Part shown: in pieces, positions 10,723-20,544 of the stretch
Numbering within the stretch: position 1 is the first letter of the stretch
Layout of the letters: every line of letters begins with the position of its first letter
DNA from: Prinsepia uniflora
Taxonomy: Eukaryota > Streptophyta > Magnoliopsida > Rosales > Rosaceae
NCBI GenBank assembly: GCA_032719365.1
Contig: CM064867.1
Coordinates: 67,206,136 to 67,270,135, forward strand
Reading direction: 5' to 3'
Length of the DNA: 64,000 nt
The notes under the pieces: generated by a model
Seen by the model: the letters and a program-made list of their open reading frames with translations, nothing else
Told to the model about the DNA's origin: nothing
Database searches by the model: none
Program-made: the position numbers and the translations under genes

Positions 10723-12435
10723 TGTAAGGACCCGTTCCGAATTCCGAAATTAGATTAGTGACTAATCATGATTAGTGAGGTTAATCCGTGATTAGTTAGG
10801 CGAAATCGGACGAACGATGCAAAATGATCGTTTTTCCCTTAGAATGGGTAAAACGTTGAATTTTCGTTCAGGCGGTCAAATGGACTTTGGCTAATGACCG
10901 TGACGTAGTTCGTGAGATCACGAGTTCATAGACAGGTGGCACGTTCAATTCCGACATTCGAGGAAGAAGTTATGACGTTCGAAAGTTTAAGGGCATTTTG
11001 GTAATTTTGGTTAAAAGGGGAAAATAGTTGACTTTTGGACTGGGAGGTCCGATGGCGAAGGGCCAAGGACCATTAAGCAGATCGGGTTGATACGAATCCG
11101 TAGACAGGCAGCACGTCAAATTCGGACATTCGACGGCGAAGTTGTGGTTCACGGAAGTACGAAGGTACTATTACATGAATTACGAGACAAGTGACTTTTG
11201 GAATTTAGTGGGCCCCAGATATTTAGTTCCTCCCCTATGGATGAGTGACAAGTGTCACCCATCCACAGGCGACCCTTTTTCCTTCATGCATATCATCCCT
11301 TCATCGATCATTCTTCTTCCTTTCACCCAAACAACCCGATCTCACCCAACCCTTCAAACCAATCCAACCCAACCCCTGATGAGCATGCCTGAGAGACCAG
11401 AGAGTGTTGTGAGAGACTGAGGATGGCTGCTGGATGGCCAGAACCGCGGTGAACGGCGGCGTGCAGGAGAAACCCAAAGGTATGGCTCGGTTTTGGTTTT
11501 TAGATTCAAACTTTCGATTTTGTTGTTATGGCTGACTTTAGACGATTAGAATGGGCTTAATGAGTTGTTAGGGTCATAATAGGATGGTTTTGGGAGGCTA
11601 TGGACGGCTGTGAAGCCGTGGGTGAGTTTTGGAAAAACTTGAACCGAGAGGGGCTTTCGGGTTCATTGGTTTTAGGAGGTTTAAGGGTGTTTTAATTATG
11701 TATTTAAGTTCTTAAGATCAAAACTAGAAGAATAGGTTCGATTAGGAGCAAAACTGGACCGGGAATGGACCTGGACCGATCACTCCGGTCCAAGTTGCAG
11801 AGAAAACTGGGCCGGACCGGTCGGCTGAAGGTTAGGGACAGTCTATAGTAGCAGGCATGTGAGGCCCACGCGTAGGCCATCCTTGGGGCGCGTGCAAGCG
11901 CATGAGGGGGAATTTAAGGGTGCTTCCAACATACAAAATCTTCTATTCGATGTAACGAACATTTTGGGACTAGTTTCGTGTCGATCGGACACCGTTTCGA
12001 TAATGTTCGGGGCATCAAAAGGTTTAGGTTCGGGATTTAAAATAGTTAAAAATTCAGAAAAATTACGGGGCTTCAATGGGAGGTTAATTAAGTAGTTAGT
12101 AACCTTCTATTACGATTTGGACAGGTTTGGGAATCCCGGAGGTGACGATTGACCCGGGAGACGCATATGGCACGTGTAGCGAGACGCGGCTTCGGACGGT
12201 CTGTGAGTAGACCTTGATTTCTAAACTGTGATGCATGCATAAATGTTTTATATGGATTATGAATGTGATTCTATGATGTTGATTTGGTTGATTTTGAATT
12301 ATATGGTTTCATGTATTTCGAGGCGATTTACGTGCTTGCACGTTAATTGAGGTTTTCCAGTTTTACACTGATTTTCCGTACTTATGGTTTTGGATATGAT
12401 TTCATTAAATGTTTTTGGAATTGATAAGTAAACTC

Positions 12436-12655
12436 GGGTTCGAGACCCACTTTTTTGGAAACCCTCGGACTCGAAGTCCTTTTAGTGACGTTCTCGGGCC
12501 GGAGGCCCAATTGGTTCTTAAATTGATTTCGGATTTGGAAATATGGAATCGGGTATGAGACCTATTTGATTTAACGGGGTATCGGGCACGAGGCCCAGTT
12601 GGTTTACAATTCGGACCAGAGGTCCAGTTTCTATGTGGATACGGGCATAGGTCCC
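12436..12655 (+). repeat. Array of short covarying hairpins in the LARD-A LTR
   Basis: Seven small inverted repeats follow one another: GGGT/ACCC (12436-12448), GGACT/AGTCC (12467-12479), GGGCC/GGCCC (12496-12508), GGGT/ACCT (12551-12563), GGGC/GCCC (12584-12596), GGACC/GGTCC (12613-12625) and a weaker GGGC/GTCCC (12643-12655). Loops are 3-5 bases. The arms differ in sequence but stay complementary. In the 3' LTR the last one is a perfect GGGCC/GGCCC. Confidence 0.75.
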
Positions 12656-12681
12656 CACTATGTGTTACAAAATGGATTTAC

Positions 12682-12817
12682 GGTTCATTACGGTTTATGG
12701 GAACCAGCATGAACCCTTGAAATAGATTTACGGGTCATGACGGTTTATGGGAACCGGCATGAACCCTTGGAAAGGATTTTATGATTCATGACGGCTTATG
12801 GGGGCCGGGCATGAATC
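12682..12817 (+). repeat. Three two-part hairpins, about 50-bp period
   Basis: Each unit has an outer stem around an inner stem. Unit 3 has outer GATTCATG/CATGAATC (12783-12790, 12810-12817) and inner CGGC/GCCG. Unit 2 has outer GGGTCATG against CATGAACCC and inner CGGTT/AACCG. Unit 1 has outer GGTTCAT/ATGAACC. The first unit in the 3' LTR (19768-19801) is perfect in both stems. Confidence 0.75.
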
Positions 12818-12883
12818 CTTGAAAGGTTTAAAGAATGATTTCAAACGGTTTTTCATATGTCATCCTTTATATATGATTGTCTC

Positions 12884-12920
12884 CTCTGGGGAGGGTCGTT
12901 GGCCTGGGTGGACCCCGGAG
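12884..12920 (+). repeat. Stem-loop shared by LARD and Tekay LTRs
   Basis: CTCTGGGG (12884-12891) pairs with CCCCGGAG (12913-12920) through one G-T wobble around a 21-base loop. The counterpart in LARD-A 3' LTR (28842-28878) is CTCCGGGG/CCCCGGAG. In T1 and T2 it is CTCCAGGG/CCCTGGAG with the same loop length. Confidence 0.7.
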
Positions 12921-13655
12921 TAGTCACGGAGCACTGAGTGGTGTCGCCCCCTAGTTGGGTTCCTTACTCTCAGGATGGGCATGGTTCGTTTCCTCTAGGG
13001 AGGGTCATTTATCTACGGACATTGACCTGGGGGGACCCTGTAGAGACTTGGGTTTGAGACCCGAGTTAGCACGCACGTAGCTCTATTTTACCGTGACAGG
13101 TTCTTGAATATGAAATATAATGGATAAACATGATTTCAATTGGTTTGGAAAATTGTGTTTTATGATGATAAATGGATTTGGGCTGAGATCCCACATATGT
13201 TTACTATGTTCTGGTTTTCTGTAAATGGTTTTGGGCAGGAGCCCGTGTGACTTGTATTTACGGAACTTGGGGCTGTGACCCTAAATATGGTTGTTAAACA
13301 TGTGTGATTGGATAAATGGTTTTACTATGCATGCATGCTTTTTAGTGAAGGGTATAAAGGTCTTTTATAAATGTGTTTTACGAAACTTATTACTTTTTGT
13401 CCACTTACAGTCTTTCTGTTTTTAATACCCTTCAGGTTGAATACGGTGTGGACTGTAGCAGAGACCGAGATATCACATACCTCCTCCAGATCCTGGTGTA
13501 CTCTGATAGCCCAGGAGGGTAAAGGTCGAAAATATCCCTAGTCTGACACTCCGTGTTAGACGGGAGCAGGGTCATCCCGCGTTAATCCCGAGGGGATTGG
13601 GAAGGGTCCTGTCAATGTGGCATCAGAGCAGGTTGGCTTATGGGATACCCAAGAT

Positions 13656-13684
13656 GCTCTGATACTGACAGGTGGTATCAGAGC
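13656..13684 (+). repeat. Inverted copy of the LTR/primer-site junction next to the primer site
   Basis: GCTCTGATAC (13656-13665) and GTATCAGAGC (13675-13684) are exact reverse complements. The left arm continues into TGACAGG, which is the reverse complement of the LTR terminus CCTGTCA. The stretch is thus an inverted LTR-end plus primer-site junction followed by a direct primer-site copy. Confidence 0.7.
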
Positions 13685-14128
13685 GAGGTTGGCTTATCAG
13701 AGCTCGGCTAGCTCATATAAGAGCATAGGATTGCTCGTAGGATTACTTATCAGAGCAGGGTTGCTCATGTTACTCTGAATTCCAGAGCGAATTTTGCGCG
13801 ATACTCCGTACGCAGGTCGAGGATGTGATATCTCAATGGGCTACAGTTCATTATCAACCTGATTGTTGGGATGCCGATACGATAGTTAGTAGGTTGGAAT
13901 CGTGGAATGTTTTGGTTCGGCATTTGATGCCGGGGTTGCCATAGTTCTGTCGTGGATGACAGTGTGGGACCCTACAGAAGGATGACGTAAACGGTACTTT
14001 CGAGTTTTGATCGTGAGACAGTTAGTTGGGATTGTCTTCACGATGTCGTAGGATCATTTTGACGGTAGTTTGGTGTTGTGATCATCTGATGATCAGATAT
14101 TGTTGAGGTAAATGGATTTACTCCTAGG

Positions 14129-14255
14129 AGCAGTCGAGTTCATGGAACTCTAGTTGAACTTATGGCAGTTAGCAGTCGAGTTCGTGGAACTCTAGTTGAA
14201 CTTATGGCAGTTAGCAGTCGAATTCGAGGAATCCTAGTTGGATTGACGGTAGGAT
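14129..14255 (+). repeat. 42-bp tandem repeat, about 2.7 copies
   Basis: Units start at 14129, 14171 and 14213, each opening AGCAGTCGA. The first two are nearly identical, the third is diverged. The repeat is inside the LARD-A non-coding interior. Confidence 0.8.
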
Positions 14256-17200
14256 TTGATGGACGTCTTTACGATGTCGGGACCGCGTAGTCGGTCAACT
14301 TGTGGCTTATACTGCTTTCCCCAGTTGGGTTCAGGGAGACCCTAGGTGTGATCGTGGAACGCTATCTTGGTGTGTATGGTTCAGAACGGTGAGTTGGTGA
14401 ATGGTTAGAGTCTGACGACTTTTCGGAGTCAAGACCGACCGACGGTCATGTCATGTTTGGTCTAGTCACGTCAACTTTAGTGACAGGACTGCACATTGCA
14501 GTCGAGGTTGTACTTATCGGTTAAACCTAGTTGGTTGTCATGCTACTCTGTTGTGATGGATTGTTGGTGCAACTAAGGTCATGGACGACCTGGTAGACGA
14601 CGTTGGTTGAGTCGAGTTGCGACTGGTTAGTGTTTGGTTGGACAAGTTATCAGGGTTGGTACTTGTCGATGGAATCCCAGAGCGGGGATACAAAGTAGTT
14701 GGTACGAGCGGTTGATTCCGTTGAATGCGGAGTCTGGATATCGAGATGCCTGGTAGTTAGGTCTGCACGAGGTTGTGGCAGACGCTACTATCGATGGACA
14801 TAGTCAAGTCTTATCTAGTCGAGTAGACTCAGGTTGCCGTGATGATTTTGACGATTGGATTGTCAATCGTGACGATGATACGAGGTGCGTGAGTAACGCA
14901 TATGTACGAGCAGTGATTTTGGATTCGACTCGGTTACGGCTGAGTGCGATCGCAGAATGAGACGGGGACGTTCAGGGGACGTTTCCTTTTCCCGTATGAG
15001 TTTTCAGGGTGACTGTACCCAGAGGTGTTGGGTACGAGGGAGGCAGAGTTTCTCCTATTCGAGCGGAGGTACGGGATCGTCGCTTGGTATGAGCGGAGAT
15101 CCAGGGTTGTTAGATTTGCACCTTGTGTACCGATGCTGATACTGATATTGGTGTTAGTGTGCTGCTACTAGTGTGGATGCATGTGTGCTGATACTAGTGC
15201 AGGTGATAGTGCATTGGTGCTGGCACTAGCGCTAGTGCTGGTGCCAGTGATCGTGATGACGGTGAGTTACGAGTCGGGATGTGACTCTGTCGAGTTGGGC
15301 ATATGTTCGGTATCTGTGGTTCGGGAGTGGATCACTGATAGTGATGGACTGGATTGGATCCAGTAGTAGTTGAGACATGAGGATCGAGTACTGTCATGAG
15401 GGATTAGTGACCGGTTGGTCAGACTCGATCTGTCGCGGGGTTTAGCCACCAGTTGGTTAGTGTTGGCCAGAATTGGTCAGATATGGTGGTATACGTAGAT
15501 TTGACTGCAGATCATAGCAGGAGGCTGTTGTGACTCTTCAGTCGAGCGGTACATCAGATTAGGATGAATGTTGATTGTTGGGGACATGTGGATGATGTCC
15601 GAGTGTATGTTGTTTCCAATCTGGTTGGAATTTCAGAATCGCGAGAAGTTGCGATTGAGGTGACGAGAGGTATGCGTGTTTTCCACATTAGTAATGGGTA
15701 TTTCGAGGTCATTTAGGGTGACTTCTCAGGTTCTACCATGGTAGATGATGGCGTATGACGGTAGATGACGTTGTTGTCACTAGTACACCGATCGTGTATT
15801 GGTTGGTGGACTCGTGATTTGTCTTGGGTCATCAGGTGGAGTGAGTGCATCGAAGTTAGATGATTGAGATTTCTCATTTTCTCCGTGGTGGCAGACGAGG
15901 TTAGGTTATGTGACGTGGTGAATACAATGAGTTTTGTTCGCATTCACATAGGATGAATTCTGGTGTCATCGTGATTGGATCATCCTTGGTTTTTCCTAGG
16001 TGGAATGACAAGGATCGATACGAGGTAATCGGTGGGGACCCACAGTCTCGACGTGTTTCGTCGTTGACTGATCTATTTAGATGTGGGAATCGGTTAAGGA
16101 GTGATGTGACTGACGAAGGATTCAGGAGGGTGTAAGACCCTATGATCGAATTCCAGGTAGATTGTTAACTGAATGAGCTTGTGAGGATCCTAGGTGGAGC
16201 GAGATTGTGATGTTAAGAACTTAGGATCGCGATATGGATCAGGTTTTTGATGTTGAGGATTTTGGGCATCATGATGAATCTCGATCGTGACGTCTATAGT
16301 CGGTTTACGTAGTGATGGATCTGGATCATGATCTTGATGATCCAGATAGGTGGAGAGTTCATTGCTCTTACTTGGATGTTTGAGTTGAGCATGATGGGAC
16401 TGAACTTCTTTTCGAAGTGCATCCCGTACGATATATTACGCCCGAGTAGGTTTCAGATGAGGTCGAATTTTGTCAGCCTTAGGGATGTGTTGATATTGGG
16501 ATTGGCTTCCCTGTGATGTCAATCGATTGTATTGTGGTAACCGTCGAGCAGGTATCCGATAGGTTCGGATATAGTGCGTCTCAGTAGACGAGAATGAGAT
16601 TTCAGGTTTTGGAATCGGATTTCTGGGTGATGATTCAGGATTCGATTTTGGAACTTGAAAGTGGATTTATGGATTTGGGTTCGAAATGGTTATTCCTAAT
16701 GCTAGCTTACGAAATAATGATTTCGGATTTGGATATGGAAATGGATAATGGGTCGGAGTTTTGATTTGTCTGGTACATGATTGGACAGATGGACTCCAGA
16801 ATTGAAACATGATTAGCTACGACTTAGGTTGTAGTTGTAGTCTAGTTGGTAATGAATGTACGTACCTTGTACGTAGTTCGAGGTACGATACCAGGTAGAC
16901 TTGTGATGTCTGGTGATGGTATATCGGTTATACCAGAGGTACGTTGGTGAGCATGTTGGTAGTCAGCTTAGTTCCGATACCATTAGATTAGTTGAGGACG
17001 TGAACTGGACATTGGATACTGTGCATTGGGTCATAGTAGTTCTGACGGGTCCATTTACACACAAGTCGAGTGCTTTATTGATAGATGTATACTCGAGTTG
17101 AATGTGTTGGTGGTTAGTGTAACTACAAATGAGCATCGTGTCAGTTTTCGACTGACGACTATCAAGTGGTGACAGTTTGTCAAAGGTGTCAGCGTGGATC

Positions 17201-17340
17201 AGCTAGTGAGGTCTGATGACTCCCAGTGGGAGCATACGTCAGGATAGATTGAGATTGAGACGGAAACTTCAAGTTGTTTGTGTCAACGAAATGGTAGATT
17301 TGATAAGTGATGTCAGTTCGGAACGTACGATTACTATAAT

Positions 17341-17690
17341 TCGACGTGGTCGAATGTAGTCGATACGACGTGAGTTTTGGTGGTACGTCTGGTTGCAGAC
17401 GAGTTTTTTTGTTCACTAGTGGGTGTACGAGTGTACACATGAGATAAGATCGTATTTTCTTTCCACGAGATGGTTGTGGAATCAGGATACTGTCATTCGA
17501 CGTGGTTGAATGTAGTCAATAGTTATGGCTACTGTCATTCAACGTGGTCGAATGTAGTCGATACGACGTGAGTATTAGTGGTAGGTCTGGATGCAGACGA
17601 GCATTGTTCCGGTTAGTTGGTGTACGAGTGTACATGTGTCGTGAGATCGAATTATTTCCACGAGGTGGTTGTGGAATCAGAATAGATGTA
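17341..17690 (+). repeat. 198-bp tandem duplication in the LARD-A interior
   Basis: The block starting TCGACGTGGT at 17341 recurs as TCAACGTGGT at 17539, followed by the same order of words (GATACGACGTGAG, TGCAGACGAG, GTACGAGTGTACA). A shorter third piece lies between them near 17497. LARD-B has a single, diverged counterpart near 62076-62215. Confidence 0.7.
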
Positions 17691-17782
17691 GTTTCGAGAA
17701 CGAAACTAAATTAAGGAGGGAAACACGATTGGAATTAGGTCGGTTGGAATTTCGAAGACGAAATTAATTGAGGAGGGAAAGT
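17691..17782 (+). mobile_element. Duplicated hairpin and polypurine tract before the LARD-A 3' LTR
   Basis: Module 1 is GTTTCG-AGAA-CGAAAC (17691-17706) followed by TTAAGGAGGGAAA (17711-17723). Module 2 is AATTTCG-AAGA-CGAAATT (17748-17765) followed by TGAGGAGGGAAAGT (17769-17782), which abuts the LTR. Both hairpins have perfect stems. LARD-B has the same two modules at almost the same spacing, while T2 has only the second. Confidence 0.8.
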
Positions 17783-19950
17783 TGTAACGACCCGTTCCGA
17801 ATTCTGAGATTAGTTAGTGACTAATCATGATTAGTGAGGTTAATCTGTGATTAGTTAGGCGAAATCGGACGAACGATGCAAAATGATCGTTTTGCCCTTA
17901 GAATGGGTAAAACGTTGACTTTTTGTTCAAGCGGTCAAATGGACTTTGGCCGATGACCGTGACGTAGTTCGTGACGTCACGAGTTCATAGACAGGTGGCA
18001 CATTCAATTCCGACATTCGAGGAAGAAGTTATGACGTTCGGAAGTTTAAGGGCATTTTGGTAATTTTGGTTAAAAGGGGCAAATAGTTGACTTTTGGACT
18101 GAGAGGTCCGATCACGGAGGGCCAAGGACCGTTACGTAGATCGGAATGATACGAATCTGTAGACATGCAGCACATCGAATTCGGACGTTCGACGGTGAAG
18201 TTACGGTTCACAGAAGTACGCATGTACTATTACACGAATTACGAGACAAGTGATTTTGGAATTTAGTGGGCCCCAGATATTTAGTTCCTGCCCTATGGAT
18301 GAGTGACAAGTGTCACCCATCCATAGGCCACCCTTTTACCTTCATGCATATCATCCCTTCATCGATCATTCTTCTTCCTTTCACCCAAACAACCCGATCT
18401 CACCCAACCCTTCAAACCAATCCAATCCAACCCCAGATGAGCATGCCTGAGAGACCAGAGAGTGTTGTGAGAGACTGAGGATGTCTGCTGGACGGCCGGA
18501 ACCACCGTGAACGGCCGGAACCACCGTGAACGGCGGCGTGCAGGAGAAACCCAAAGGTATGGCTCGGTTTTGGTTTTTAGATTCAAACTTTTGATTTTGT
18601 TGTTATGGATGACTTTAGACGATTAGAATGGGCTTTATGAGTTGTTAGGGTCATAATAGGATGGTTTTGGGAGGATTTGGACGGCTGTGAAGCCGTGGGT
18701 GAGTTATGGAAAAACTTGAACCGTGAGGGGCTTTCGGGTTCATTGGTTTTAGGGGGTTTAAGGGTGTTTTAATTATGCATTTAAGTTCTTAAGATCAAAA
18801 CTAGAAGAATAGGATCGATTAAAAGCAAAACGGGTGAAAACTGGATCGGGAATGAACTTGGACCGGTCACGCCGGTCCAAGTTGCAGAGAAAATCGGGCC
18901 GGACCGGTCGGCTGAAGGTTAGGGACGGTCTACAGTAGCCGGCGCGTGAAGCCCACGCGCAGGCCATCCCTGGGCACGTACAAGCCCGTGAGGGGGAATT
19001 TGAGGGTGCTTCCAACATACGAAATCTTCTATTCGATGTAACGAACATTTTGGGACTAGTTTCGTATCGATCGGATACCGTTTTGATAATGTTCGGGGCA
19101 TCGGAAGGTTTAGGTTCGGGATTTAAAATAGTTAAAAATTTAGGAAAATTACGGGGCTTCAATGGGAGGTTAATTAAGTAGTTAGTAACCTTCTATTACG
19201 ATTTGGACAGGTTTGGGAATCTCGGAGGCGACGATTGACCCGGGAGACGCATATGGCAAGTGTATTGAGACGCGGCTTTGGACGGTCTTTAAGTGGACCT
19301 TGATTTCTAAACTGTGATGCATGCATAAATGTTTTATATGGATTATGAATGTGATTCTATGATGTTGATTTGGATGATTTTGAATTATATGGTTTCACGT
19401 ATTTCGAGGCGATTTACGTGCTTGCACGTAAATTGAGGTTTTCCAGTTTTACACTGATTTTCCGTACATATGGTTTTGGATATGATTTCATTAAATGGTT
19501 TTGGAATTGATAAGTAAACTCGGGTTCGAGACCCACTTTTTTGGAAACCCTTGGACTCGAAGTCCTTTTAGTGACGTTCTCGGGCCGGAGGCCCAATTGG
19601 TTCATAAATTGATTTCGGATTTGGAAATATGGAATCGGACATGAGACCCATTTGATTTAACGAGGTAACGGGCACGAGGCCCAGTTGGTTTACAATTCGG
19701 ACCAGAGGTCCAGTTTGTATGTGGATACGGGCCTAGGGCCCAGCTATGTGTTACAAAATGGATTTACGGTTCATGACGGTTTATGGGAACCGGCATGAAC
19801 CCTTGAAATGGATTTACGGGTCATGTCGGTTTATGGTAACCGGCATGAACCCTTGGAAAGGATTTTATGATTCATGACGGCTTATGGGGGTCGGGCATGA
19901 ATCCTTGAAAGGTTTAAAGTATGATTTCAAACGCTTTTTCATATGCCATC
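17783..19950 (+). repeat. LARD-A 3' LTR, first part
   Basis: This aligns with 10723-12868 of the 5' LTR, with scattered substitutions and a short duplication near 18494-18530. The last five bases, ccatc (19946-19950), are one copy of the Tat target-site duplication. Confidence 0.85.
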
Positions 19951-20437
19951 TGTTGACACCATATCTGACCAGACCCACTGGGCCGTATACTTAAAACCCA
20001 GACCCCGCTCAAGGCCCAAAATTACCATACTTACAACAGCCCTAACACTGGACCCAATGCGGGATGCCACGTGGAAGCGTATCCACCCTCGATTTACGTA
20101 ACACGTGTCAGCACGTAAATCGAGAAGCATTTGTCCCACATCGGAACTTTGGAAATTGAACATCCCACCTACCCATACATAAAGGGTACACATTTCCCAA
20201 TAAAGGTAACTAAGTTTTACTATTACTATTACTCTACTGAACTTACCATTTACTGCTTCCTCTTACGAACAAAAGTAACTAACTTGATCCTCGGAGTGCC
20301 TTAGGCCGGCACCACACCGGTGCCCGTCCTAACGGAAACCCACGATCCACTTGAGTTGACAGGTCGCAAGAGGGACACGCGTCATTTGGTGATTGGACAA
20401 TGAGTACTCGACAGTTGGAACATTTAATGCTTCAACA
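19951..20437 (+). repeat. Tat element 5' LTR
   Basis: A 487-bp terminal repeat, TG to CA, matching 28331-28817 along its whole length with a handful of substitutions and no indel needed. Confidence 0.93.
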
Positions 20438-20440
20438 GTT

Positions 20441-20456
20441 TGGCGCCATCTGTGGG
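20441..20456 (+). promoter_or_regulatory. Primer binding site of the Tat element
   Basis: TGGCGCCATCTGTGGG starts three bases after the 5' LTR. It has the TGGCGCC opening typical of this lineage. I do not assign the priming tRNA. Confidence 0.75.
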
Positions 20457-20544
20457 AAATCTGACTAAGGTTGCGCACGCTCAACCAGACTGGGTTACGA
20501 CTCATCCACTAGTTACACCGAGAGACAACTTGTCGTCACTGAAC

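Larger units (their letters stand above)
10723..13614 (+). repeat. LARD-A 5' LTR (about 2.9 kb)
   Basis: It runs from TGTAAGGACCC to GGTCCTGTCA. In order it holds a block shared with Tekay LTRs (10730-11160), a conserved palindrome (11239-11264), a TGCATGCATAAATG region near 12228, the mini-hairpin array (12436-12655), three two-part hairpins (12682-12817), a covarying stem-loop (12884-12920) and an LTR end shared with Tekay. Confidence 0.85.
13615..17782 (+). mobile_element. LARD-A internal region, no protein coding
   Basis: It starts with a primer-site-like TGGCATCAGAGC (13618-13629), one mismatch from the initiator-Met site TGGTATCAGAGC, which also occurs intact at 13673-13684. It ends in two hairpin-plus-polypurine modules. 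In between are stretches alignable to the LARD-B interior, a 42-bp tandem repeat at 14129-14255, a GTGCTG-rich stretch with a 16-bp palindrome (15223-15238), and a 198-bp duplication at 17341-17690. Stops are frequent in all frames, and I see no protein motif. Confidence 0.75.

Noticed and set aside
14775..16516. Chains of 60-codon frames in the LARD-A interior as a decayed gag-pol
   Set aside because: No protease, RT, RNase H, integrase or zinc-knuckle motif on either strand, and the LARD-B interior, which is young, also lacks them.
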